DNA of 64,000 nt from Eustoma russellianum (Eukaryota; Streptophyta; Magnoliopsida; Gentianales; Gentianaceae): positions 24,576,003-24,640,002 of the forward strand of contig AP025057.1 in assembly GCA_036186865.1 (NCBI GenBank). The letters run 5' to 3'. The position numbers and the translations under genes are program-made. The notes below the pieces were generated by a model. The model searched no databases. It saw only the letters and a list, made by a program, of their open reading frames with translations, and was not told the DNA's origin. Shown in pieces: positions 44,801-56,500 of the stretch; position 1 is the stretch's first letter; every line of letters begins with the position of its first letter.

Positions 44801-45500
44801 TTGTCATTCATTTAAATCACATGTTTTGAAATCACTCAAACCCCTTTTTTTCTACAATATTTACTTACACACACAAATCACTCACATTTTGGCTTGAATT
44901 ATGGAGAATTCAAACTCACTTTATTAAAAGGCACATGGTGTTTTGGTATTCAGCTATAGGAGCTGAAAATACATGTTATTTTATGTATAACAGGTGTGAC
45001 ATAACATATATTACATGTGTAAGAAGTTTGAAATTAATCTGAGAAAAATCGCGTAGTCGAGGAAAGTCGAAAATTCGGTTTTCTACAACCCTACACACAT
45101 GGAACATTTTTGACATTGGTGTAACATGTATCTAGACACTTTTTATGCATTCAAGACATGTTAGAGTGTTATAGAAAAATTAAGTTAGGGCTGATTGAAA
45201 TTTACCATGTAAGTGAAGATTATGAATTATTTGACAAAGTTTGCACAACAAGAATCCAGCACATGTGCAGCTGAATGTACACGCCTAGTTCAGCATTTTT
45301 GGAGGCTAGGTGGAGCTTATTTGATACTTCAGTTGGTAGAGTATAAGCCACTAATGATTGGTGACATTGAAGAAGGCAACATACAAGGAAATAATTGAAA
45401 ATACAACACATGCTGAAATTTCAGCACGTGCTTAAGAGCTGGCCGATTTTACCCATCTTGTGTCTTCCATTTTATTACAAAATTTAAGGGGATTATATCA
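41813..45500 (-). repeat. 3' LTR of second Sirevirus-type element (3688 bp)
   Basis: Left end TGTAGGATCTGC, right end GGGGATTATATCA. It matches 49397-53049 at roughly 95% by eye. It contains palindromic CATGCTGAAATTTCAGCATG-type units (43218-43237, 43391-43411, 43551-43570, 45409-45428), each next to a CGGCCA motif. It also has a large imperfect inverted repeat (arms about 43520-43975 and 45005-45440) and a TTAATGAACT..AGTTCATTAA palindrome near 44610-44640. Confidence 0.9.
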
Positions 45501-46355
45501 TGAAATGAGTGAGTTTCCTATAAATTGTTAAGTCCCACTCGTGCTCTTTCTATCTATTTTACAGCCGCCATAATCTGCATCAGTATAAGCATGTAAGTTA
45601 AATTCGGAATCCTTATCGTACCAAATTCCTAAGGCGGGCGTGTGCTTAATATAGCGGAAGATTCTTTTTACCGCATTATAATGAGACACCTTAGGTTGAC
45701 TTTGAAAACATGCACACATACATACACTGAACATTATATCAGGCCTACTGGCAGTTAAATATAGCAAAGAACCAATCATAGATCTATATAAGCCATTATC
45801 AAAGTCTTTACCATGTTCATCTTTGTCCAATTTAGTAGTGACACTCATAGGGGTGGGGGATGGTTTCAAATTTTCAATGTTGAACTTTTTAATCATGTCA
45901 TTAACATATTTTGCTTGACTTATGTGAATCCTTTTACTCGTTTGCTTAATCTGCAAGCCAAGAAAATAGTTAAGTTCGCCAACCATAGACATTTCAAATT
46001 CGGATTTCATGCAATTTTCAAATTCTTCAACAAGTCTATGTGAGGTAGAACCAAAAATAATGTCATCAACATAGATTTGAATAATAAGTAAATCCGATTT
46101 GTCTTGTTTCAAAAATAGTGTACTATCTATAGTACCTCGTTTAAAATTATTTTCTAAAAGGAAAGTAGCAAAACGATCATACCATGCTCTCGGTGCTTGT
46201 TTTGGTCCGGATAGTGACTTCTTTAGTTTGTACAAGTGATCGGGGTGTTTCAAATCTTCAAAACCGGGTGGTTGCTTCACGTATACTTCTTCTTGTATAA
46301 ATCCGTTTAGGAATGCACTTTTTACGTCCATTTGATATAATTTGAAATCTTTCAT
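45501..46355 (-). pseudogene. Second element: reverse transcriptase, RNase H cut at LTR edge
   Basis: MDVKSAFLNGFIQEEVYVKQ, YVDDIIFGS and SRPDIMFSVCM are clear. RNase H starts (YTDADYGGCKIDRKSTSGT), then a TAA stop, then the still recognisable QFIGNSLIS, after which the LTR begins at once. The rest of RNase H, with the Glu and later Asp residues, is missing. Confidence 0.9.
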
Positions 46356-46396
46356 GCAAGCAATAGCAAGTAAGAGTTGTATAGCTTCTAAACGTG

Positions 46397-47029
46397 CTAC
46401 GGGTGCAAATGTTTCATCGTAGTCAATTCCTTCTTCTTGATTATAGCCTTGTCTACAAGTCTAGTTTTATTCCTAACGACCTTTCCTTCTTCATTCATTT
46501 TATTCCTAAACACCCACTTTGTGCCTATTATGGTCTTATCTTGTGGTCGAGGCACTAAATCCCATACATCATTTCTAACGAATTGATTAAGCTCATCATG
46601 CATAGCATCAATCCAAGAAGAATCACTCAAAGCATCATGCACATTTTTGGGTTCAATTTCAGAAATCATAGCATGAAATTGATTTATTTCATCCGAAGTA
46701 ATTCTTCTACGTGGTCGCACGCCGTGAGTGATGTCGCCTATGATGAGATCATGTGGGTGATCTCTATGCCATCTTTGTTGATTGTTTTCTATGTTATCAT
46801 GCATTTCTAAGTGATCATGCATTTCTAGTGTGTCATTCATGTCATGCATATCAAATGTACCATCATCTTCATTCAATACGGGTTTCAATTCAAAGTCATC
46901 ATCATATTCGTTATCTTTATCAATTTCACCGAATTCATTAAACTTCACATGAATAGATTCTATGATTTGTCTAGTGAGAGGTTCATAACATCTATATGCT
47001 TTTGAATTTATAGAATAAACAACAAACAT
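46397..47029 (-). pseudogene. Second element: pol linker and start of reverse transcriptase
   Basis: The open piece carries the integrase-RT linker and the conserved IGTKWVFRNKMNEEGKVVRN block just before the polymerase palm. Frame breaks at both ends separate it from integrase and from the main RT piece. Confidence 0.8.
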
Positions 47030-47038
47030 GCATTCAAT

Positions 47039-47854
47039 TTATTTAGATTCAAATTTATCTAAATTATCTTTTGTATTCAAAACAAAACATTTGCATCCAA
47101 ACACACGAAAATAGTCAATTTTAGGCATGCGATCATTCAATATCTCATAAGGCATCTTGTTTATTTTCTTTCTTATAGATAGGCGATTTACTATATAGCA
47201 TGCACAATTTACGGCTTCCGCCCACAGAAATCTAGGCAATTTATTTTCGCATAACATAGTCCTAGCGATTTTTTGTAATGTTCGATTCTTTCTTTCTACT
47301 ACTCCATTTAATTATGGAGTTCTAGGTGGCGAAAACTCATGCTTGATTCCCTTTTCTTCACAAAATGAAATCATATCTTTGTTTTTATATTCACCTCCTC
47401 TATCGCTTCTTATCTTTTTCACATTGACACCATATTGATTTTCAAGTTGTTTAATTAATTTCGCAATTTCAATAGCACTATCATCCTTATGTGCAAGAAA
47501 TAAAGTCCAAGTATAACGAGAAAAATCATCAACAATCACGCATGTATAGTGGTGCCCACCAAGGCTTGTAGTGCAACTAGGACCAAACAAATCAATGTGT
47601 AGTAGTTCTAAGACTCTAGTCGTGCTTATTTCATTCTTAGGCTTAATTGACTCACGTGTTTGTTTGCCTTTTATGCAAGATTCACACAACTGAAAGTAGT
47701 CTAAATCAAGTGTAGGCAATCCTCGTACTAAGTTCTTTCGTTGGAGTTTTTCTAGTGTGGAAATACCAATGTGACCTAAACGTCTATACCATAAATTCAC
47801 ATTGGGTTCATTTGACATAAAGCACTGAACTTTAGCGTCTACCACATCATCCAT
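47039..47854 (-). pseudogene. Second element: integrase (stops inside core)
   Basis: GAG-preintegrase (LWYRRLGHIG .. CESCIKGK) and a core with IDLFGP and SDRGGEYKN lie in 47312-47854. A stop falls directly after SPPRTP, before the catalytic Glu block. The rest (LCENKLPRFLWAEAVNCACYI) continues in 47039-47257. Confidence 0.87.
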
Positions 47855-47890
47855 AGAAAGCGTAAAAATGTTACCTTCTCGTTTTCCTTT

Positions 47891-48724
47891 TTAAACGGTT
47901 TCTCCATTTTTATTTATTATGTTGCAGTAAGGGTGAGTGAAACACACATCAAAGCCATTGTCAATAAATTGAGAAATGCTAACAAGATTGTAAGATAAGT
48001 TGCTTACCAAATAGATGTTGGAGATTTGAATAGTGCTTGGATTTCCTATCGTACCTTTTCCGATGATCTTGCCTTCGTTGTTGTCTCCAAAGGTCACGGA
48101 TCCGCCTTTTGTGACCTTCTTTAATTTAGTGAACAAGCTCGGGTCACCCGTCATGTGCCTCGAGCAACCACTGTCAAGGAACCACTTTATTGTTGTATCT
48201 TTCGATGTGTGGGCTCCCTCATTAGATGCTTTGGACACAAAGTATACTTGAGCAGTCTCTTCTTTGGTCTCAGTCTCGGAATCCGATGAATCACTCCAGG
48301 TGGAGGCCTTTAGAGCACGTTTCCTTTGCTTGGGTTCTGAGACGGGTCTATTCTTGTTCCGCTCCTTGTCAGGGTATTTAGTTGTTTGCTTTTCTTTATT
48401 GGGACAGTCATATGATAAATGTCCAAGTTTGCCACATTCATAACATTTAACATCTTTATCATTTGACTTGTTTTTATTTCTTTTCGTTGTAGTGCCCTTA
48501 TTTTTGTTTCTAAATGACCTTCTCATAAATTTTCTTAAGCCTTTAGCCAATAGAATTAGGTCATCGTTATCTGATTCAGAATCGCTATCATCTACGTCAT
48601 CGGAAGAAGTAGAGACGTATTCATTTGATTTAAAAGCAATAGCTTTACCTTGTTTAGATGATTCCGATTTCCGTATGGTGAGTTTATTTTCATACACCTT
48701 AAGAGATCCAATTAACTCTTCCAT
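47891..48724 (-). pseudogene. Second element: Gag C-terminal part and protease
   Basis: A zinc knuckle CYECGKLGHLSYDC, a Lys-rich stretch, then protease WFLDSGCSRHMTG with intact Asp-Ser-Gly and VTFGDNNEGKIIGKGTIG. A stop at 47891 ends the frame before the integrase region. Confidence 0.87.
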
Positions 48725-49306
48725 CTTTATTGAGTTCGTTTCTTTGCTTTCTTCTATTGCAGTTACTTTAGGGTCTCATTCTGACGGAAGGCTTCGTAAG
48801 ACTTTCTGTACTTTTTCTTACATGGTAAAAGCTTTACCAAGAGACTCAAGAGAAATATAGATGTTAGTCAAACGAAGATCCATATCAACAATAGATTCAT
48901 TAGGCAATAGTTTAAACGACTCAATTGTAGACATAAGCATGTTTATCTTTGACTCTTTAACTTGACTCGTGCCTTCGTGTTTCAATTCTAGTATCTTCCA
49001 CATTTCTTGTGCACTCGAACAGTTTGAGACATAACTAGACTCACTTTTACTTAATCCATTCAAGAGAAATTTCATAGCCCTAGCATTCATGCTAAGTTTC
49101 TTTTTATCATCACTTGTATATTCTTGTTTAGGTTTGACAACTTCTAGTGTGACTCTATTTACGGTGGATAACTTAGATGGAACAAAAGGACCATCTTCTA
49201 TAATCGACCAAATATCTATATCTATAGCCATAAGAAAAAGCTTCATTCTTAGTTTCCATTGAATAAACGACTCACTGTCAAAAAGTGGAGGACTTTGGCT
49301 CGACAT
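48725..49306 (-). pseudogene. Second element: Gag N-terminal part
   Basis: The ATG is at 49306, shortly after the primer-binding site. The UBN2-type Gag domain (FIQWKLRMKLFLMAIDIDIW) runs open to 48818, then a stop and frame change occur before the next piece at 48724. Confidence 0.87.
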
Positions 49307-49382
49307 ACCTTATTGCTCGGTTTTGAGATTTGTGGTTGCCATCTCACTGAATCGTTGGATCCTTTGTAGTGAGTGTTCCTGT

Positions 49383-49394
49383 GCTCTGATACCA
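49383..49394 (-). other. Primer-binding site, initiator tRNA-Met type (second element)
   Basis: In element sense TGGTATCAGAGC, two bases from the LTR end at 49397. Confidence 0.9.
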
Positions 49395-49396
49395 CT

Positions 49397-52300
49397 TGTA
49401 GGATCTGCAAGGCACCACTAGAAGGGGGGGTTGAATAATTGGTACGGAAAATGTTGTTTTTAAAATTTGTTTAAAACGAACCAACTCAACTTCTGAAAAC
49501 AGATTCTGTTTTCAGGACCAGTTTTAAAACGTTTTTAAAACTAGGTTATAGGTCTCCAAAAATTCTGAAATTTTGAGAGAACTTAGCCTCAGATGTTATG
49601 AGGATCCCTTAAAAATTTCATATTTAAATTCAACCTTTAACCCCTTAAAAAAATCGTTGGTGGTCAGATTGCGCGAATCTGCCAGAAACGGTAGACTGTT
49701 TGAAAAAATTATTCCTATTTGTTCTTAACTACAATTGCTCTGAAATTGTAACCACTAACCCATTATATGTTTTATTTGAATGGGTTGAAACAGTTTTGAA
49801 AAATTCTTTTGGGAAGTTAGTCAAATACACTCAAAGTCTCAACCTTTGCAAGCCTGAAAATCAGTCTGCACTAGTCTCAGAACTTTGGATATTTGAATGA
49901 CTTATATTTATCCAAAAGGGTTGAAACTTGTGCCAAATTTTTGTAATTTTTGAAAATTGTTTACTATTTTTACGAATGCAAACAAAAAGAGTAAACTGTG
50001 CAGAAACAGAACATAAATGCTGAAAGTAAATGACACCGAGAATTTTATACTGGTTCGGTTATAAACAACATACTCCAGTCTTCAAGGAACACCTTTCTTG
50101 GTTCACACTAGTCACACACACGCAATACTCCTTACCACAGGGTTGATGGAGTTACACACCAACTCCAACCCTTTACAAACCTTGTACGATGAATACAATT
50201 CGCACGAACACGACCACCTTGCATGATTGAAGATTGATCACACCTTGATCAATCTTTTACAAAGATAAAGAGTATGTGGTGGTTTAATACAACCCTATTC
50301 AAGGATAGAAATATAAGTACAATAGGCTTTCAAGAAGAAGAAAGAAAGAGAGTGTAGAAGAAAAGAGGCTATGCGTTTTTGATCTCAAGATTGTAATGCT
50401 TGTTCTTGTCTTTTGGTTTTGCTCATCTCCTTCCTTTTTAACACATTGCAGCCGTCCCCTCTAGGCCCTTCCCTTCTTGAAAATTGTCTTCTAAGTCCTT
50501 GGGAGAAGGTGTGGCATTATTGTGACATGATCTTGTTACTTGGCACCTTCTCATTGGATGATCATTTAACCTTTGCTTACCTGGCACATCATGATTGGGT
50601 GAATGTTGTCATCATTTGATGACTTGGACAATCTGAATATTTCACTAAAAACATGTGCCAAAATCAACATAAATTAGTTTCCATAACATCCAAGATTACC
50701 ACATAAATTTAGCAATACAAAATTTCTCCACACCATGGTAATAAAATCGGCCATGATGAGACTTAGCATGCTGAAATTTCAGCATGTGATACATACACAT
50801 TTGGTTCAAAATATTTCCTATTTTGGAATTGTTTTAATTCAAGAAATCCATCTCCATTTAGTACAAGACATCTTCCTCAATTTTGGAATAAAACATTATC
50901 ATATACAAGCCCTAAAAATCGGCCAAGACATATTGTACACATGCTGAAATTTTCAGCATGTGTGATATTCAAGAATATCACAATTCTAATTCCATAAGTT
51001 ATTCAAAATACTTCCAAATCATCTTCCAATTTATCCACATTAATCAAGAAGTAAAATATGTCTCATAATGACATAGAAATCAGCCATCTATTTTGTACAC
51101 ATGCTGAATTTTCAGCATGTGTCACAATTGTGACAAAATTTGAATTGTTACCTTTTGTAGCTTCTTTCTTTAAGTCACCAACTTTGTATGATTGATTCTT
51201 GACCAATCAATATGCCAAAAAAGCTCCACATATGCTCCATCTCAGCTGTAGGTGGCGTGTATACATGTATATGCGTGTGCTGAATTTTATTTTTTTCTAA
51301 CTTTGTAAAATAGTGCACATTTAATAATACACACATGTTATATTCCAATCAGCCCTTAATTTAATTTTCTAGAACACTTTAAGATGTATTACATATGTAA
51401 AAAGTGTCTAGATACGTGTCATATAATGTGCCAAAAATGTTCCATGTGTTGTGTACGTAGAAAACCGAATCTTCGATATTTATCGATTATCCGATTTTTC
51501 TCTAATTAAATTTCAACTTTTTGCACATGTTATATATATTATGTTACATATAATATATATAATATAAAATATAATTCTCAGCACTTGGCTGGTCTAAAAT
51601 GGCGCCATTAACATGTGTAAAAATTAAAATTGGAATCTTCACATTTTGGCCTTAATGTGGGGTGATTTTTGTGTGCCAACATGGAAAGTATTTTTGGCTG
51701 AAAACATTGTCATATGCACAAAATTTATGACGATTTTTGAGGTGTAGGGGCTGGCCATCTATTTATGGCAAGTACGTGACACATTGGCGAAGTTTCGGTA
51801 TTCGCCCGATACGATAATTTTCGGTTTAGAACCTTTTAACATGTCGTATTTAATTTTTCATCACCATGTCTTATATCATATGATATAAGACCTGAATATA
51901 CTCATAAATATGAGTTAAGTATAGTGGTGTGACGTTAACGTACATACGTAAAATATATAACGTGTCGGTAGTACGTTGGAATACATGTGTATGTGCTTTT
52001 TTTAAAGAAAATCTGAAAATATATGTATATATATGTGTGTATGCCGTGTATATATTAATGAGGGGAGGAGGAGAAGACTTTCCTTCCTTAGCCTTGTTGC
52101 CTTTGTGCCTTTTCCAAATGTAGCTTCCTTTAATGAACTACTTAGTTTAATTAACTAAGAACTTCACTTAATGAACTAGTTTAGTTCATTAATGGTGGCA
52201 CCTGAAAATAGTGTAAACACAACAAATGTTTGCCATATGATGTAAGCTTTAACGCTTCATGGCTCGTTAGTACGGAAACATTATATATGAGCTAAATAAG

Positions 52301-53049
52301 GCAAGTAATAAGCAATATCATGCACACATTTGTTTATTGTCATGCATGTTTTATTGTCATTCATTTAAATCACATATTTTGAAATCACTCAAACCCCTTT
52401 TTCTCTACAATATTTACACACACAAATCACCCACATTTTGGCTTGAATTGTGGAGAATTCAAACTCACTTTATTAAAAGGCACATGGTGTTTTTGTATTA
52501 AGCTATAGGAGCTTAAAATACATGTTATTTTATGTATAACAGGTGTGACATAACATATATTACATGTGTAAGAAGTTTGAAATTAATCTGAGAAAAATCG
52601 CGTAGTCGACGAAAGTCGAAAATTCGGTTTTCTATAACCCTACACACATGGAACATTTTTGACATTGGTGTAACATGTATTTAGACACTTTTTATACATT
52701 CAAGACATGTTAGAGTGTTCTAGAAAAAATAAATTAGGGCTGATTGAAATTTACCATGTATGTGAAGATTATGAATTATTTGACAAAGTTTGCACAACAA
52801 GAATTCAGCACATGTGCAGCTGAATGTACACGCCTAGTTCAGCAATTTTGGAGGCTAGGTGGAGATTATTTGACACTTCAGTTGGTAGAGGATAAGCCAC
52901 TAATGATTGGTGACATTGAAGAAGGCAACATACAAGGAAATAATTCAAAATACAACACATGCTGAAATTTCAGCACGTGCTTAAGAGCTGGCCGATTTTA
53001 CCCATCTTGTGTCTTCCATTTTATTACAAAATTTAAGGGGATTATATCA
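49397..53049 (-). repeat. 5' LTR of second Sirevirus-type element (3653 bp)
   Basis: It matches 41813-45500 end to end, with the same hairpins and the same internal inverted repeat (arms about 51075-51520 and 52565-52985). The site homologous to the LINE cluster insertion point (about 52000-52050) is uninterrupted. Confidence 0.9.
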
Positions 53050-53399
53050 TGATTATTTGAAAGTTATTCACCTTGATTTTAAGCACATGTTTCATATTTT
53101 TAAGAATAAATTCCATCTTATTTAAGGAGTGCCAAGGTGGAATAAAGATAGCCTATCAAGAAGTGACAACTAGGCGAAAACAAGTCATTCCTCCAATTGT
53201 GTTGCGCCAAGTAAGCAAGGTTGTGTCACCATCTATACAGAGCAATCTTCCAAGGGTATTCAAGATAATTCTCAAGGAAGAAATCAAACCCTAGGAGCAG
53301 CCAACATCACCATAAAAAGGTACAAGACGGTGCAAGACAAGGACAAGCAAAGTTGATATTCTTACAAGTCAAAAGCAAGACTACTCTCTTCTTTTTGGA
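53050..53399. other. Unassigned stretch next to second element
   Basis: No recognisable protein domain. The short open frame 53073-53294 has no known motif. It could be the continuation of the old LTR beyond 41812, but the match is weak. Confidence 0.35.
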
Positions 53400-53660
53400 A
53401 TAGCTGTAAATCGCATCCCTATATATTGTGATAGTATGAGTGTTATTAACTTGTCTAAGAACCCTGTTTTACATTCTAAGGCAAAATATATAAAGGTACG
53501 ATATCACTTTCTTTGTGATCATGTAAACCATGGTGATATTGTTATTGAACATATACATACTGAAACACAAGTAGCCTATATATTCACAAAAGCATTTAAT
53601 CAAGCCACGTATGAAAACTTATGTTCAAACTTAGGCATGATTTTTGTTGATATGCTATAA
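53400..53660 (+). pseudogene. Copia RNase H C-terminal fragment
   Basis: The plus strand reads IPIYCDSMSVINLSKNPVLHSKAKY, VRYHFLCDHV and FTKAFNQATYENLCSNLGM, close to the end of the Sirevirus-type pol at 31901-32200. It lacks everything upstream of this point. It is followed by gag sequence, not an LTR, so the order is scrambled. Confidence 0.8.
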
Positions 53661-53689
53661 ACTGCTATTTCTTTCCATTCGTACTTATG

Positions 53690-54490
53690 CTTTTGATGAC
53701 ATTCACAAAATAAAAGAGGAGAGAAAAGCATGTACCCACTTGTTTTCATTGTAAAAAAGTAGGACATGTGAAGAGTGCATGTAGAGCTAGATTTGGTAGT
53801 ACATGTTTGGAAGCCTAAGGATCGACAAGCTAACCCTAAAGGACCCAACCATCAAAGGACACCAATGCATAAATCTCTTGGTTTTGTAGGCTCCCAAGAT
53901 AAATAGAGTAACCAAAGAAGAAGGAGCCAAACGGTTCATGGGCAGCGGATGTTCAACACACATGACCGGAGACAAAACCTTGTTCACCAAGCTCAAGCTC
54001 CAAGATGGTGGAATGGTACATTTTGGCAATAGGAGTCCAAAATCCTTGGACATGGAAAAATTGGTAACTCTTCTTTCACTATTAATAATGTATTACATGT
54101 AGAAGGGCTTAAGTATAATTTGATAAGTGTTAGCCAACTATGTGATGTTAATTTTCAAATTGAATTTTTTAAAAGAAAATGCATTGTGGAAAAAAATGAT
54201 AAATTCATTTTGAGGCTATAAGGAAAAATGATGTTTATAAATTTAGCACACATGATTTGATATCACAAAAGATTTCATGTCTAGTTGCCAAAAATAATTT
54301 AACTCAACTATGGCACAGACGACTTGGACATGTTAGTTTCAAAAATTTCAAAGAGATTTGCAAAAATGAAAAGGTCCAAGGTCTTTCAAAATTGAATTTC
54401 AAAAACCATGGCTTATATGACACTTGTGAAAACGCAAAGCTTGTTCAAGCAAGTTTCAAGCCCAAAAGTGAAATCTCCACCACCAAACAT
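53690..54490 (+). pseudogene. Copia gag zinc knuckle, protease and pre-integrase fragment
   Basis: A zinc knuckle CFHCKKVGHVKSAC (about 53735-53776), a protease block GSGCSTHMTGDKTLF with the catalytic Asp replaced by Gly, and a GAG-preintegrase block LWHRRLGHVSFKN (54257-54500) are read over several frames. It stops abruptly at about 54490, where another Copia Gag starts. Confidence 0.8.
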
Positions 54491-55040
54491 CTGGTACAAT
54501 AGCCAAACCAGTACCAACAGATTCTGAGTTTCCCCTTTGGAAGCAAGTTAACACAATGGTACAATCCTGGATGATGAATTCTGTATCGCATTCGATTGCA
54601 TAGAGTATTATGTGGTTTGACAGTGCATTTGATGCATAGAGTTATCTTAAGTTGAGATATAGAAGTACTGATCCATTTAGACTGTCAGATTTGTTGAATT
54701 CTTTTATGGAATTAAGCAAGAAGCTCTTAGTGTCAACGAGTACTTGACAAAACTGAAGGTTGTTTGGGAAGAATTAATGTCTGCGAGGCCCATACCTACG
54801 TGTGTGTGCAGAGATTACCAATGTGGTGTGGCAGGGAAGATGAAGCAATTTGTTGAGAGTGATTATGTTATCAAGTTTGTAAAATGTCTTAAAGAAAACT
54901 TTGATCAAGTTAAGTCCCAGGTGTTTGTTATGACACCATTACTAGCCATAAATTGTACCTTCTCTATGGCGTTGAAGTATAAGGGAAAAGTGATGTCTGA
55001 TGCAGGAAGAGCACTGTTTGAAAATAACCCACTGTCTTGA
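54490..55040 (+). pseudogene. Copia element (plus): gag fragment
   Basis: The Gag core is readable from SEFPLWKQVNTMVQSWMMNSV with stops, then open at 54744-55040 (EALSVNEYLTKLKVVWEEL just before and into the frame). The N-terminus is missing at the junction with the preceding fragment, and no 5' LTR is seen. Confidence 0.75.
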
Positions 55041-56500
55041 TGTCTGAGGAGCATATTGGTGAGGTTTTGGCTGCAAATGCTTATTCAGGAAGGCAACAAA
55101 CCGGAGGTTATAGAAGAGGCAATGGTAGGTTCTATGGAGATGGATCAAAATGTTTTCAATGCACACACTGTGGCATGATAGGACATACAGCTGAAAGATG
55201 CTATAAGAAGTATGGCTTTACACTGGCTTCAAGCCTAAGAATCAGGCTAACATGGCTGAGTACACAGACATGGAGTCATAAGTTTCTCAAAACAGTGAAG
55301 GCACTTCAGTCATTGATGTTGACACAACAGCAAAACCAGAAGCTTATGACTTGGCTTAACAGATTGGATGATAGCCAAGAAGGAGGCAGGTTCCTGTTAG
55401 CCAAGGTTGAGAAAGTAGCAGGTAATTCTGGGACTACTGCTTTAAGCACATGGATTTTAGATTCAGGAGCTACTGACCATATTTCCTATAGCCTATGATT
55501 GTTTACTTCCTCTGACCCTCTCAATCATATTTCCATAAAGCTTCCAAATAACATTTCTGTACAAGCCACACACAAAGACACAATAGTAATAAATGAATTA
55601 CTCACTTTGAGCGATGTATTATACATGCCATCTTTTTCTTTTAATATACTTTCTTTGAGCAAATTGGCTTCCAATCCCAGATTGATCATTCAAATTAATG
55701 GACCTTCTTGTTTGATTCAGGATCAATTGTCCAAGAGGATGATTGATTTAACTAGACTTTTTCATGGTGTGTATTACCTATATGGTGATGCTTTGATGCC
55801 ACAGCCTGCTGCTTGCATTTCCATGCATTACTCACCCTCTTTGATATGGCACGATAGACTTGGGCATGCTTCTCATTCCAGAATAAAAGTTATTTAGAGG
55901 AAAGTTGCATCAATCCCAGGAGATCCTCTCAACACCCTTTGTACCGTTTGTCCTTTAGCTAGACTTCATAAACTTGCATTTCCAGTATCTACTTCTGTCT
56001 CTTTGAAACCTTTTGATCTGATTCATGTAGATGTTTAGGGGCCTAATAGGCATCCTACCTTGTATGCTCAAATATATTTTTTGAGCATAGTAGATGATTG
56101 TACAAGGTATACATGGGTGTATCTGATAAAATCTAAGGAAGAAACAAAGCATATCTCACAAAGTTTCTGCCTATCTGTTCATACTCAATTTGAAAGACAT
56201 GTAAAAGTGGTGAGATCAGACAATGTCAAAGAATATAAAATGAATGAATTCTATATGTTGCATGGCATAATACATCAAACAAGCTATGTTTATACCCCAC
56301 AGCAGAATGATTTGGTGGAAAGGAAGCATCAACACATCCTTGTTGTATCCAGATCTTTACAGTTCCAAGCCAATTTGCCCATGTCTTTCTGGGGTCCATG
56401 CCACCTACTTGATTTAGCATCCTCCCAACACCAGTACTTCAGAATAAATCTTCTTTTCATATCCTATATAATAAACTTCCTCTTTATCACAATTTAAAGG
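55037..56500 (+). pseudogene. Copia element (plus): zinc knuckle, protease, integrase
   Basis: The zinc knuckle CTHCGMIGHTAERC and protease WILDSGATDH (intact Asp-Ser-Gly) are in 55037-55498. GAG-preintegrase LIWHDRLGHASHSR ends at 55897. The integrase core is in 56060-56497, with VDDCTRYTWVY, RSDNVKEYK and PQQNDLVERKHQH. Stops at 55497, 55895 and 56497 and shifts after that break the protein. It is the same lineage as the intact frame at 60609-63977. Confidence 0.85.

Larger units (their letters stand above)
41813..53049 (-). mobile_element. Second Sirevirus-type Copia element, 3.65-kb LTRs, pol truncated
   Basis: The minus-strand element is 11.24 kb: 3' LTR at 41813-45500, internal region 45501-49396 and 5' LTR at 49397-53049. 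The primer-binding site is initiator-Met type (GCTCTGATACCA at 49383-49394, plus strand). Gag and Pol are close to those of 29323-39680. Pol stops inside RNase H right at the 3' LTR, and no polypurine tract is present. Flanking 5-mers (ATATT left, TGATT right) do not match, so no target duplication is seen. Confidence 0.87.

Noticed and set aside
45213..45398. Frame repeated at 52744-52965 that looks conserved
   Set aside because: Same situation in the 3.65-kb LTRs; it overlaps one arm of the inverted repeat and is not supported as coding.
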